From: an uncultured Collinsella sp. | GTDB taxonomy: Bacteria; Actinomycetota; Coriobacteriia; Coriobacteriales; Coriobacteriaceae | Assembly (NCBI GenBank): GCA_958408685.1 | Contig: CATYLC010000007.1 | Location: 1 to 64,000, forward strand | DNA length: 64,000 bases | Reading direction: 5' to 3' | Shown here: positions 8,972 through 17,663 of the stretch, piece by piece | Numbering within the stretch: the first letter of the stretch is position 1 | How the letters are laid out: the number at the start of each line of letters is the position of its first letter | Made by a program: the position numbers and the translations under genes | Notes under the pieces: generated by a model | The model's database searches: none | The model's input: the letters and a program-made list of their open reading frames with translations, nothing else | Told to the model about the DNA's origin: nothing

Positions 8972-8996
8972 GGCGTTGCAATGCCGGAGGAACAGC

Positions 8997-11900
8997 ATGC
9001 TCATTCACCGTATAGCCGCGCAGCTCTACACTGCCGAGGCGCTGCAGACTGTCGAGGCCGGACTCGATGCCGGCGAGGACGTGACGCTGGCCGTGTCGCA
9101 ATCGGGTCGCACGCTTATGGCGGCAGCCCAGTTTGCGCGCCGCCCGCGCCCGACGGTCTACATTGTGAGCGGCGAGGACGCGGCCGATCGCGCCGCGCGC
9201 AGCCTTGCTGCTTATGTGGGCCTGGCGCACGTGTGCCGTTTTCCCGAGCGCAAGGACTATCCGTGGCGCGAGCAGGCGCCTGACGATGCCGTGGTTGCCC
9301 AGCGCTGCGAGGCGCTCGGGCGCATCGTGCGCGGGGACAACTGCATCATGGTCGCCTCGGCCCGCGCGCTGCTGCGTTGCGTGCCGCCAGTCGAGAGCCG
9401 CTACTGGGAGTCCACTACTTTTGCGGTGGGCGAGGAGATTCCTTTTGACGAGGTGCCACAGCGCTTGGTGGGCATGGGCTACACCAATGCCGGTGCCGCC
9501 GACGCGCCCGGCCTGTTCCGTGTGCACGGCGACACCGTCGAGGTGTTCCCCGCGCAGGAAAAGGCGCCCGTGCGCATTGAGTTTTTCGGCGACGAGATCG
9601 ATCGCATCCGCCGTATGGTGAGCTCAACGGGCCAGACCATCGGCAACGAAGACAGCATCGAGATCTTCCCCTGCCGTGAGCTGGCGCTTACCGACGAGGC
9701 CGTCCACAACATGCATGTGGCGCTCTATCGTGCCAGCCAGGACGACAGCAAACTGGCCGCATTGCTCGAGATGGTGGATGCGCGCATCGTCACGCCTGAG
9801 CTCGATCGCTTTTTGCCGGTGATGTACGGCCAGACCGTAAGCCCGCTGTCGCACGTGAGCGGCAAGGCGCTCGTGGTGCTGTCCGAGCCGCGCTCGCTGT
9901 TCGACGATTGCCTGCGCGCCTACGAGGATATCGAGGCCCGTGCCGGCGAGGCGGGGGTCGATCGCCTGGACGGCTTGTACGTGCGCGCCCAACAGCTCGA
10001 CTTTGGTGCCCAGCAGCGCCTGAACTACGTGAGCCTCATCCGTGCCGGCGGTGCGGTGACGGCCGAGCTCAAGATTGAGCAGCCGGCCATCGCAGGCTCG
10101 GACAACCGTTTTATGACGCGCATCCAGGAGGTCATGGGCAAGCGCTATGCCTGCGTGTTTGCCATCCCCGACCGCGGCGCGCGCGAGTCGATGGAGCTCA
10201 CCTTTGGCGACGAGGGCATTACCTTTGAGGAATCGCTGACCGCGGCGCCCGAAAATGTCGGCGCTATCGGCGACCGCGTACGCGTGGCGGCGGCAGATTC
10301 TGCCGATCGTGCTGCCCGCCAGGATGCTCATGCCTCGATTCGCGAGCGCAAGGCCGACGCGCTCAACGCCCGCTCGCTCGAGACGGGCGCCGCGCAGGCT
10401 GCCGCCGGCGCCGCCGTGCCCACCATCTCGCGCGGACGCGTGACCTTTGTCGATGCCGCTCTGCCGCAGGGCGTGGTGGTGCCCGATGCCAACCTGGCCG
10501 TGTTCTCGATCGCCGACCTCAACGCCCGCATGGATGCCAACCGCGCGCGCAGCCGCCGCAAGGTTGACATCACGCAGATCACCTTCCCGTTTAAGCCGGG
10601 CGACTACGTAGTGCACGCTACCCACGGCATCGCGCTCTTTAGCGAGATCGCGCGCCAGGAAGTGGGCGGCAAGGAGCGCGACTACTTTTTGCTGGAATAT
10701 GCCGACGGCGACAAGCTCTACGTGCCGCTCGAGCAGGTCGACCGCATCACACGCTATGTTGGCCCCGACGGCGACAAGCCGCGCCTGACCAGGCTCAATA
10801 CCGCCGACTGGACGCGTGCCACCAACAAGGCATGCAAGAACGCCAAAAAGCTGGCGTTTGACCTGGTCGACCTGTATACGCGCCGCTCGTCGATTACCGG
10901 TATCGCCTGTCCGCCCGATACGCCCGAGCAGATCGAGATGGAGGAGAGCTTCCCCTACGACGAGACACGCGACCAGCTGGAGGCTATCGCCGACATCAAG
11001 GCCGACATGGAGGCGCCCAAGCCCATGGACCGCCTGCTGTGCGGCGACGTGGGTTTCGGCAAGACCGAGGTTGCCCTGCGCGCGGCGTTTAAGTGCGTGG
11101 ACTCCGGCCGCCAAGTCATGGTGCTCTGTCCCACGACCATTCTGGCCCAGCAGCACTACGAGACCTTCTTTGAGCGCTTTGCCCCGTTTGGCCTCGAGGT
11201 CGAGGTGCTCAGCCGCTTCCGCACGCCGGCGCAGCAGAAGCGCGCGCTCAAGGCGTTTGCCGAGGGCACGATCGATGTGCTCATCGGCACGCACCGCTTG
11301 CTTTCGGCCGATGTGAACCCAAAGAACTTGGGCCTGGTGATCATCGACGAGGAACAGCGCTTTGGCGTGCAGCACAAGGAGCAGCTCAAGAACCTGCGCG
11401 AGCAGATTGACGTGCTCACGCTTTCGGCCACGCCGATTCCGCGAACCATGCAGATGGCCACGAGCGGCGTGCGCGACATGAGCCTGATCACCACACCGCC
11501 GACCGGGCGTCGTCCCGTGATCGTGCACGTGGGGGAGTACGACCCCGACGTGGTGAGTGCGGCGATTCGCCTGGAGGTGGGTCGCGGCGGTCAGGTGTAC
11601 TACGTGTCCAACCGCGTCAAGACCATCGACGACGCCGTGGCGCGCGTGCACGAGGCCGCGCCCGAGGCGCGCGTGGGTGTGGCGCACGGCAAGATGAGCC
11701 CGCGCGAGGTCGAGGACGTGATGATCGAGTTCGCGACCAAAAAGATCGACGTGCTCATCGCCACGACCATCGTGGAGAGCGGCATCGACAACGCGACCGC
11801 CAACACGCTCATCATCGAGGACTCGCAGCGCCTGGGTCTGGCGCAGCTCTACCAGCTCAAGGGCCGTGTGGGCCGCTCTGCCACGCAGGCCTACGCGTAC

Positions 11901-12629
11901 TTTATGTTCCCGGGCGAGCTGCCGCTCACCGAGGAGGCGACGGCGCGCCTGACCGCACTTTCCGAGTTCCAGGACCTGGGCAGTGGCATGCGCATCGCCA
12001 TGCGCGACCTGGAGATTCGCGGCGCCGGCTCGCTTATGGGAGCCGAGCAGCACGGCAACCTGTCGAGCGTGGGCTTTGACCTGTTTACGCAGATGCTGGG
12101 CCAGGCCGTGGCTGAGGCGCGCGGCGATGACGACGCCGGCGTGGAGGCGGCGAGCGTGGGTATTAACCTGCCGGCCGACTACTTCTTGTCCGAGGAGTAC
12201 CTGCCGGCGGTGGATCAGCGCGTGCTCGTGTACCGTAAGCTCGCAGCGGCCGAGGACCTAGAGAGCATCGATGAGGTGCAGGAGGAGACCGAGGCTGCGC
12301 ATGGCGAGCTGCCGCTGGCGGGACTCAACCTGTTCAATCGCGCGCGTATTCGTATCCGCGGCGAGCGCTTGGGGCTCGAGAGCGTCACGCTCAGCGGCGG
12401 CCGCATCACGTTTTTGGGCGTCGACGTGCCCAAGAAGGTGGCCTTTGAACTAAAGACCCGCTATGGCGCGGTGAACTTCCCCAAGAGCCGCAAGCTGTCG
12501 GTACCCTACAAGGCGGGCGCCGGCGCGGGCAGCGGCCTGGGTCGCGGCCTCGACGCCAACGACGGCACCGGCCCGGTGACGGCGGCGCTCATGCTGCTGC
12601 AACAGCTGGGTGCTAGTGATGATGACTAA
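8997..12629 (+). CDS. mfd: Transcription-repair coupling factor Mfd
   Basis: A 1210-residue SF2 translocase that removes stalled RNA polymerase and recruits UvrA. The order is a UvrB-like N-terminal region; a CarD-like RNA polymerase interaction domain around FKPGDYVVHATHGIALF; a helicase core with GDVGFGKTEVALRAA (Walker A) and IIDEEQRFGV (motif II); the TRG region with GRVGRS; and a C-terminal D7-like domain (LPADYFLSEEYLP). GGAGG at 8986-8990 fixes the start at 8997. An insertion rich in Ala, Arg and Asp (about residues 425-490) follows the N-terminal module. The last 50 residues form a Gly-rich tail. Confidence 0.96.
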   Translation: MLIHRIAAQLYTAEALQTVEAGLDAGEDVTLAVSQSGRTLMAAAQFARRPRPTVYIVSGEDAADRAARSLAAYVGLAHVCRFPERKDYPWREQAPDDAVVAQRCEALGRIVRGDNCIMVASARALLRCVPPVESRYWESTTFAVGEEIPFDEVPQRLVGMGYTNAGAADAPGLFRVHGDTVEVFPAQEKAPVRIEFFGDEIDRIRRMVSSTGQTIGNEDSIEIFPCRELALTDEAVHNMHVALYRASQDDSKLAALLEMVDARIVTPELDRFLPVMYGQTVSPLSHVSGKALVVLSEPRSLFDDCLRAYEDIEARAGEAGVDRLDGLYVRAQQLDFGAQQRLNYVSLIRAGGAVTAELKIEQPAIAGSDNRFMTRIQEVMGKRYACVFAIPDRGARESMELTFGDEGITFEESLTAAPENVGAIGDRVRVAAADSADRAARQDAHASIRERKADALNARSLETGAAQAAAGAAVPTISRGRVTFVDAALPQGVVVPDANLAVFSIADLNARMDANRARSRRKVDITQITFPFKPGDYVVHATHGIALFSEIARQEVGGKERDYFLLEYADGDKLYVPLEQVDRITRYVGPDGDKPRLTRLNTADWTRATNKACKNAKKLAFDLVDLYTRRSSITGIACPPDTPEQIEMEESFPYDETRDQLEAIADIKADMEAPKPMDRLLCGDVGFGKTEVALRAAFKCVDSGRQVMVLCPTTILAQQHYETFFERFAPFGLEVEVLSRFRTPAQQKRALKAFAEGTIDVLIGTHRLLSADVNPKNLGLVIIDEEQRFGVQHKEQLKNLREQIDVLTLSATPIPRTMQMATSGVRDMSLITTPPTGRRPVIVHVGEYDPDVVSAAIRLEVGRGGQVYYVSNRVKTIDDAVARVHEAAPEARVGVAHGKMSPREVEDVMIEFATKKIDVLIATTIVESGIDNATANTLIIEDSQRLGLAQLYQLKGRVGRSATQAYAYFMFPGELPLTEEATARLTALSEFQDLGSGMRIAMRDLEIRGAGSLMGAEQHGNLSSVGFDLFTQMLGQAVAEARGDDDAGVEAASVGINLPADYFLSEEYLPAVDQRVLVYRKLAAAEDLESIDEVQEETEAAHGELPLAGLNLFNRARIRIRGERLGLESVTLSGGRITFLGVDVPKKVAFELKTRYGAVNFPKSRKLSVPYKAGAGAGSGLGRGLDANDGTGPVTAALMLLQQLGASDDD

Positions 12630-12639
12630 CGAGTAGGGG

Positions 12640-12675
12640 ACGTGGCGGGACGAAGTCATCTTTGTCCCGCCACGT
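12640..12675 (+). terminator. Hairpin after mfd
   Basis: ACGTGGCGGGAC at 12640-12651 pairs perfectly with GTCCCGCCACGT at 12664-12675. There is no T run, so it is either a weak terminator or a dispersed palindrome. Confidence 0.55.
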
Positions 12676-12722
12676 TGCAGGTTGATTCCAGGCCCATCGA
12701 AAGGAAACATCGAAAGGAAAGC

Positions 12723-13586
12723 ATGTTCGGATACATCTATAAGAAAGATGTCGCCATTATCGCGGTTGTCCTGTGCCTTTGTCTGGGCGTGGGCAGTTTC
12801 TTCGATTATCAGATCTCGAGCGCGCTGTTCAACGTCGGCAGCATGTACGGCCGCTTTATCGAGGCCGCCGGCGAGCTGCCGTTCGAGCTGACGGCGAGCG
12901 TCGCGGGCGTTATGCTCGTACGCGCGATGCGTCCCGACTCCAGGGGGAGCAAATGGCTCGCCGGGCTCGGCATCCTCGTCAACGTTGGCTTGGCCGGCTA
13001 CGAGATCGTTTCGTCCCTGCGGGTTGGCGGTAAACTCATTGCCGTTCAGTTGGTGCTGACGTTTGTGCTGGTCATCGCTGCCAACCTTATCGTCTATCGC
13101 CTCACGCGCACGACCGAGCCCGACGAACTCACGCGCTGGGCGCTGATGGTGCTTGCCGTGTGGGTCGCTCAGGCCATTATCCTCAACGTCATTGTTAAGC
13201 CGCTGTGGTCGCGTCCGCGCATGCGCGTGATCGAGGTCACGCCGGGGCTCAATTTTCAGCCGTGGTGGGTGATTGGCAACCCCGACAAGTGGAGCTATAT
13301 CGCCGCCGGCGTAATCAAGGACGGCTTTAAGTCGTTCGCGAGTGGACACACCGCGCATGCGGCGATTGGCCTGATGCTCGCCGGGCTTCCCGCAGCGGCC
13401 TTTAAGGAAAAGCTGTCGCGCCGCCGGGTGGTCTTTTGGACGGCGGCTGTGGTCGCGGCGCTCGTCGCCTTTGGCCGTATCGTGATCGGAGCGCATTTTT
13501 TGAGTGACGTGAGCTGCGGCTTTGCCCTGGTGCTGGCGCTTGAGTGCCTTGCCGCGCGTATTGCCTATCCCAACGGCGTACAATAG
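12723..13586 (+). CDS. PAP2 family membrane phosphatase
   Basis: A 287-residue protein with about six hydrophobic segments. The phosphatase motifs are visible: KPLWSRPR (motif 1, shorter than the usual K-x6-RP), FASGHTAHA (motif 2 with the catalytic His) and GRIVIGAHFLSDV (motif 3 with the nucleophile His and Asp). Such enzymes dephosphorylate lipid phosphates such as phosphatidic acid or undecaprenyl pyrophosphate at the membrane surface. AAAGGAAA just before 12723 supports this start over a GTG at 12642. The substrate is not determined. Confidence 0.82.
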   Translation: MFGYIYKKDVAIIAVVLCLCLGVGSFFDYQISSALFNVGSMYGRFIEAAGELPFELTASVAGVMLVRAMRPDSRGSKWLAGLGILVNVGLAGYEIVSSLRVGGKLIAVQLVLTFVLVIAANLIVYRLTRTTEPDELTRWALMVLAVWVAQAIILNVIVKPLWSRPRMRVIEVTPGLNFQPWWVIGNPDKWSYIAAGVIKDGFKSFASGHTAHAAIGLMLAGLPAAAFKEKLSRRRVVFWTAAVVAALVAFGRIVIGAHFLSDVSCGFALVLALECLAARIAYPNGVQ

Positions 13587-13631
13587 CTCCGTTTGAATCA
13601 TCTGGCCGATACCCGGTAAGAGAGGATTGCC

Positions 13632-14657
13632 ATGCTCGCGTTCAACAACGACTATTCCCACGGCGCACACCCAGCGGTGCTGCAGGCGCTCGTCGACACC
13701 AATATGGAGCCGCAGCCCGGCTACGGTACCGATGCACATACCGAGCGTGCCAAGCAACTTATTCGCGAGGCCTGCCAGGCGCCTGACGCCGACGTGTTTT
13801 TCCTGGTGGGCGGCACGCAGGCTAACGCGACGGTGATCGACATGCTGCTTGCGCCGTACGAGGGCGTCGTTGCTGCCGAGACTGGCCACGTTGCCTGCCA
13901 CGAGGCGGGCGCCATCGAGTTTGGCGGCCACAAGGTGCTCACCATCCCCGGCTACGAGGGCAAGATGCACGCCGAGGACCTCGAGAACTATATCCAGGTG
14001 TTCTACGAAAACGAGAGCTACGAGCACACGGTGTTCCCGGGTGCCGTGTACGTGAGCCTGTCGACCGAGTACGGCACGCTGTACTCCAAGGCCGAGCTCG
14101 CGGCGATTCACGCAGTGTGCCAAAAGCGCGAGATTCCGCTGTTTGTGGATGGCGCCCGCCTGGCCTATGCGCTGGCGGCCGATGAGTGCGACATTACCCT
14201 GCCCGAGCTGGCGCAGCTGTGCGACGTGTTCTACATCGGCGGCACCAAGTGCGGCGCGCTCTGCGGCGAGGCTGTGGTGTTCTGCGGCATGCGCGCCCCG
14301 GCGCATCCCATTCCGCGTATTAAGCAGCACGGCGCACTGTTGGCCAAGGGCCGCCTGACGGGCGTGCAGTTTGAGGCGCTCTTTACCGACGGCCTGTATT
14401 TTGAGATTGGCCGTCAGGCGATCGAAACCGCGCAGGCGCTTCGTCGCGTGCTGCACGAGCACGGCTACCGGTTCTTCTTGGAGACGCCCACAAACCAGCA
14501 GTTCGTGATTCTGCCCAACGAGGACATGGCGCGCATTCGCGAGCATGCCTCGATCGAGTACTGGGAAAAGTACGATGAGACCCACACGGTGGTGCGCTTT
14601 TGCACCAGCTGGGCCACGACGCAGGAGGACATCGACGCGCTGGCGGCTGTCCTGTAG
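13632..14657 (+). CDS. ltaE: Low-specificity L-threonine aldolase
   Basis: A 341-residue PLP enzyme of the fold type I beta-eliminating lyase family. Lys206 in YIGGTKCGAL is the likely Schiff-base lysine and Asp173 in FVDGARL contacts the PLP ring nitrogen. It cleaves L-threonine or L-allo-threonine to glycine and acetaldehyde in the cytoplasm. GAGAGGA precedes the start. A hairpin terminator follows, so it is likely monocistronic or ends the PAP2 transcript. Confidence 0.9.
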   Translation: MLAFNNDYSHGAHPAVLQALVDTNMEPQPGYGTDAHTERAKQLIREACQAPDADVFFLVGGTQANATVIDMLLAPYEGVVAAETGHVACHEAGAIEFGGHKVLTIPGYEGKMHAEDLENYIQVFYENESYEHTVFPGAVYVSLSTEYGTLYSKAELAAIHAVCQKREIPLFVDGARLAYALAADECDITLPELAQLCDVFYIGGTKCGALCGEAVVFCGMRAPAHPIPRIKQHGALLAKGRLTGVQFEALFTDGLYFEIGRQAIETAQALRRVLHEHGYRFFLETPTNQQFVILPNEDMARIREHASIEYWEKYDETHTVVRFCTSWATTQEDIDALAAVL

Positions 14658-14674
14658 CCTGATGTAATAACGGG

Positions 14675-14717
14675 GGCCGCCTTGCGCTGGGCTTGGCGCA
14701 GGGCGGCCTTTGCTTTT
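14675..14717 (+). terminator. Terminator after threonine aldolase
   Basis: GGCCGCCTTGCGC pairs imperfectly with GCGCAGGGCGGCC around a GC-rich loop, followed by TTTGCTTTT. It lies just before the GNAT ribosome site. Confidence 0.7.
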
Positions 14718-14733
14718 GAGGGGGAGGGGCTGT

Positions 14734-15324
14734 ATGCCCGAGATGTCCGAGCCGACGATTCGCCTGGCGACGCCCGATGATGCGCCGGCGTTGCTTGCCA
14801 TCTATGAGCCGTATGTGCGCCAGACGGCGATTACCTGCGAATACGAGGTGCCGAGCGTTGAGGAGTTCGCCGGGCGTATTGAGCGTACGCTCAAGCGCTA
14901 TCCGTATCTGGTGATGGAGTTGGACGGGCGTCCGGTAGGCTATGCCTACGTGAGTCCGCTTAACAGCCGCGAGGCATACGACTGGTCGGTCGAGACGTCG
15001 ATCTACCTGGCACGCGATGTGCGCCATGGCGGGCTGGGTCGCAAGCTGCACGACGCGCTCAAGCAATGCCTGGTCGCGATGGGCATCACCAACATGTGCG
15101 CGCTCATTGCCGTGCCGCACGATAAGGACGACGAATACCTGACGCACAACAGCCAGGATTTCCATGCCCATATGGGCTACCGCCTGGTGGGCGCCTTTGA
15201 CCGCTGCGCCCAAAAGTTCGGCCGCTGGTACGACATGTGTTGGATGGAGTTGGTCCTAGCCGAGCGCGTCCCTAACCAACCTAAGCCAACCTGGTTCCCC
15301 GACCTCCCCAAACCTACCATTTAG
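14734..15324 (+). CDS. GNAT family N-acetyltransferase (phosphinothricin acetyltransferase-like)
   Basis: A 196-residue acetyl-CoA dependent N-acetyltransferase. IRLATPDDAPALLAIYEPYV and the central region around SREAYDWSVETSIYLARDVRHGG with GLGRKLHDAL (acetyl-CoA loop) match the Pat/MnaT-like branch, which acetylates amino groups such as those of methionine analogues. A purine-rich site at 14719-14729 supports the ATG at 14734. The last residues (around PDLPKPTI) and the stop codon are encoded by a dispersed palindrome, so the natural C-terminus may have been extended by repeat insertion. Confidence 0.82.
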   Translation: MPEMSEPTIRLATPDDAPALLAIYEPYVRQTAITCEYEVPSVEEFAGRIERTLKRYPYLVMELDGRPVGYAYVSPLNSREAYDWSVETSIYLARDVRHGGLGRKLHDALKQCLVAMGITNMCALIAVPHDKDDEYLTHNSQDFHAHMGYRLVGAFDRCAQKFGRWYDMCWMELVLAERVPNQPKPTWFPDLPKPTI

Positions 15325-15347
15325 GGACAGGTTTATTTTGGCAGGTT
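15311..15347. repeat. GGGACAGG-type palindrome between convergent genes
   Basis: AACCTACCA at 15311-15319 and TGGCAGGTT at 15339-15347 form the arms, with GGGACAGG in the loop. It overlaps the stop codons of both the GNAT gene (15322-15324) and the reverse-strand gntR gene (15346-15348). It may act as a terminator in both directions. Related copies are at 22823, 24961, 34437, 35249 and 37043. Confidence 0.8.
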
Positions 15348-16068
15348 AGCCGATGGGCTCGGTGTATTTGGCGCGGTCGGTGCGTTGGATGCGCTTGGAG
15401 ACATGGAGCGGGCGGCCGTCGGTGTCGTAGACGTAGTCGGTGATCAGGATCAGCGCCTGCCCGCGCTCAACGTTGAGCAAAAACGCCTCGTTTTGCGAGG
15501 CATAGCACACCTCAAAGGTCTTGTGCCCCTGTGCCGGCGCGCGATGGAATTCTTGACGCAGCGTGGCGTAGAGCGAACCGTTGATATCGCGATCGATGAG
15601 CGTCTCGAAGCTTGGCGGCAGGTAGGTGGTCTCTAGGCACAGCGGCACGTCGTCCAGGTAGCGCAGGCGGACAAGTTTGACGAGCTTGCTGCCCACGGCG
15701 GCGTCAAAGAACTTAGCTATGCTGCCGGCCGCCTTGGCAAAGCCCGAGTCAACGGTGCGCGTGGTGGGCTTCATGCCCTGACCTTCGACCTGCTTGGTAT
15801 AGCTCGAAAACACCAGGTTGTTCTCGTGGAGCGCGGGCGTGTCGGCCACAAAGGCGCCACGCCCGCGCTCGGTGCGCACCAGGCCCTCATCAACGAGAAC
15901 CTTAAGGGCGTGGCGCACGGTGCTGCGCGACAGCCCCGATTCGTCCATGAGTTCCATCTCGGACGGCAGCTTGTCTCCGCGTGCGTAGATACCGGCGGCG
16001 ATGCGGTCACGCAACATGCCCGCCAAGCGCTCGTATTGGCTCAGTTTCTTTTTAGACGAAGCGTTCAT
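15346..16068 (-). CDS. GntR family regulator with UTRA domain (regulator 1)
   Basis: A 240-residue HutC-subfamily GntR regulator. The winged helix is at about 10-75 (YARGDKLPSEMELMDESGLS then RSTVRHALKVLVDEGLV) and the UTRA effector domain follows to the end. It is divergent from the first SIS gene, and the shared 205-base intergenic region holds two almost identical 19-base repeats. One overlaps its own ribosome site, suggesting autoregulation; the other lies before the SIS gene. The effector is probably a phosphorylated sugar or Amadori intermediate (inference). Confidence 0.9.
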   Translation of the reverse strand: MNASSKKKLSQYERLAGMLRDRIAAGIYARGDKLPSEMELMDESGLSRSTVRHALKVLVDEGLVRTERGRGAFVADTPALHENNLVFSSYTKQVEGQGMKPTTRTVDSGFAKAAGSIAKFFDAAVGSKLVKLVRLRYLDDVPLCLETTYLPPSFETLIDRDINGSLYATLRQEFHRAPAQGHKTFEVCYASQNEAFLLNVERGQALILITDYVYDTDGRPLHVSKRIQRTDRAKYTEPIG

Positions 16069-16078
16069 GTGATCAACC

Positions 16079-16097
16079 TGTATCTAACTTGTATGCC
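16079..16097. promoter_or_regulatory. Operator-like repeat 1 of regulator 1
   Basis: TGTATCTAACTTGTATGCC. It is 18/19 identical to the copy at 16218-16236 and lies 10 bases upstream of the reverse-strand gntR start. A 13-base palindrome TGTATTCAATACA follows at 16112-16124. Confidence 0.65.
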
Positions 16098-16217
16098 TAT
16101 CTAAGCAAGCATGTATTCAATACAACAACAAAACCGCTGGTAGCTAGTTGTCGAAAACCGCATCAGCAAAATATCTAAGACAAATATAGCATACAACTAG
16201 TCGACATAACCAAAACA

Positions 16218-16236
16218 TGTATGTAACTTGTATGCC
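16218..16236. promoter_or_regulatory. Operator-like repeat 2 of regulator 1
   Basis: TGTATGTAACTTGTATGCC, same orientation as the 16079 copy with one mismatch, 37 bases before the SIS start at 16274. A reversed partial core GCATACAA is at 16189-16196. Confidence 0.65.
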
Positions 16237-16273
16237 ATCGAGAGCATCAAACGAGAAGAAAGGCTGATGCACG

Positions 16274-17266
16274 ATGACTACTCAGGAACAGGTTAAGGAC
16301 GTCGTCTCCCAGGTTTTGGCTGACAAGGCAGACAAGGGTGGCATCAAGCGCGTCGTGTGGATTGGCGCCGGCGGATCCAACGGCGGTAACTATCCTGCCC
16401 AGTACTTTATGGAGCACGAGGCCACGCAGGTCGTGAGCTCCAGCTACACCAGCAACGAGTTCGTGCACGCCACGCCCGCCTATGTCAACGAGAACGCCCT
16501 GGCCGTCGTCGTGTCCATGCGCGGCACCAAGGAGACCATCGTTGCCGCCCAGGTCGCCAAGGACCACGGCGCCAGCACCATCGCCATCTATGTTGACGAG
16601 TCCGGCCTCACCGAGGTCTGCGACTACAAGATTCAGTACGACAGCCTGGCCGTCGACGAGTCCTGCATGGGTCGCACCAACTCTGCCGTCGTGACCATGA
16701 TCGCCATGGAGCTTACGCAGCAGACCGAGGGCTATGCCGAGTACGAGACCGCTATGGCCGCGTTCGACTTGGTCGACCCCATCTATCGCAAGGCCGTCGA
16801 GTACACCCGTCCGCTTGCTGCCAAGTGGGCCGAGCAGAACGCCGACAAGCCCTGCATCAACGTCATGGCTCAGGGTCCGCTCTTTGGTGCCGCCTACGTC
16901 TTTAGCATCTGCAACGTGCAGGAGATGCTGCAGATCGACTCCTGCACCATCAACACCTGCGACTTCTTCCACGGCCCCTTCGAGATCCTGGACAAGCGTA
17001 CCTCGCTGTTCCAGCTCATCAGCGTCGGCCGCAGCCGCTGCAACGACGAGCGCGGCATCCGCTTCGTCAACCAGTACGGTGGCGAGCGCGTCTATCAGCT
17101 CGACGCCAAGGAGCTCGGCCTCAACGACATCAAGGACAGCGTGAGCGAGTACTTCAACCACCTGATCTTCGCCCCGATCCTCAACAATGTGTACATGCGC
17201 GCGCTCTCTGCCGTCACGCACAAGGACTACATGACGCGCCGCTACATGTGGAAGCTGGATTATTAG
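16274..17266 (+). CDS. SIS domain protein, FrlB/GfrF-like Amadori deglycase (copy 1)
   Basis: A 330-residue tandem sugar-isomerase (SIS) protein. The first SIS domain carries VVWIGAGGSNGGNYPAQYFM and SMRGTKET; the second carries the family signature region as NTCDFFHGPFE, and the protein ends in RRYMWKLDY like E. coli FrlB. Family members convert fructoselysine-6-phosphate or glucoselysine-6-phosphate to lysine plus glucose-6-phosphate. Here the usual Gly-Glu before the HGP motif reads Cys-Asp, so specificity or activity may differ. It is divergent from gntR 1 and followed immediately by a structured repeat whose first hairpin includes the last base of the stop codon. Confidence 0.82.
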   Translation: MTTQEQVKDVVSQVLADKADKGGIKRVVWIGAGGSNGGNYPAQYFMEHEATQVVSSSYTSNEFVHATPAYVNENALAVVVSMRGTKETIVAAQVAKDHGASTIAIYVDESGLTEVCDYKIQYDSLAVDESCMGRTNSAVVTMIAMELTQQTEGYAEYETAMAAFDLVDPIYRKAVEYTRPLAAKWAEQNADKPCINVMAQGPLFGAAYVFSICNVQEMLQIDSCTINTCDFFHGPFEILDKRTSLFQLISVGRSRCNDERGIRFVNQYGGERVYQLDAKELGLNDIKDSVSEYFNHLIFAPILNNVYMRALSAVTHKDYMTRRYMWKLDY

Positions 17267-17410
17267 TTACGGCGTTTTACCAAACGCCGTAACGGCTCGA
17301 CGCTGCAAACCCACCTGAGCGGCAATCTGCCTTTCAGCTTCAGCGGCATGACCAGAAGGTCAATGCCGCTTCGCTTCAAGGCACCTTGCTCGCTCAGGTG
17401 GGTTTTCGCT
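17266..17410 (+). ncRNA. Candidate structured RNA element, copy A
   Basis: A 12-bp perfect hairpin (17266-17277 with 17282-17293, loop TACC) begins in the stop codon of the SIS gene. It is followed by a 15-bp perfect outer stem (17307-17321 with 17391-17405). Inside lies the hairpin GCGGCAT-GACC-AGAA-GGTC-A-ATGCCGC (17343-17369). A second copy at 25806-25950 shares the loops and the inner hairpin, while the two outer stems differ with compensating changes at six base pairs. A TTTT run follows the outer stem. Function unknown; a 3' UTR element, small RNA or mobile palindrome are all possible. Confidence 0.6.
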
Positions 17411-17470
17411 GGCGTTGCCAAAGCATCGGCGTCGCCTTGGCCCAGATGCGGCACTTGGAGACGTTCGGCA

Positions 17471-17580
17471 CTTGGGGACAGTCCTAGTCATTGGGGACAG
17501 GTTACTTTGCACCAAGTTGGCGCATATGAACCTGACCCCTTTGCACCAATGGGTTGTAGCGGTAGAGCAGATTTTTCCGC
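17471..17580. repeat. GGGGACAG-type repeat cluster
   Basis: CACTTGGGGACAG and ATTGGGGACAGG occur in tandem, followed by a TTTGCACCAA pair. These resemble the GGGACAGG palindromes elsewhere in the window and the tail after element B at 25980-26057. No gene is supported between 17411 and 17607. Confidence 0.55.
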
Positions 17581-17607
17581 TCGCCGATTTGTGTCTTGAA
17601 AAATGTA

Positions 17608-17624
17608 TATAACGACTATAACGT
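17608..17624. promoter_or_regulatory. TATAACG tandem motif before the EamA gene
   Basis: TATAACG at 17608-17614 and 17617-17623 repeats with a 9-base period. Its reverse complement CGTTATA recurs at 18894-18900 (PTS operon) and 25038-25043 region (gntR 2), suggesting a shared operator. Confidence 0.45.
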
Positions 17625-17663
17625 AGTATGAAACATATTGGAAACAATACCGAGGAGGCTGCG

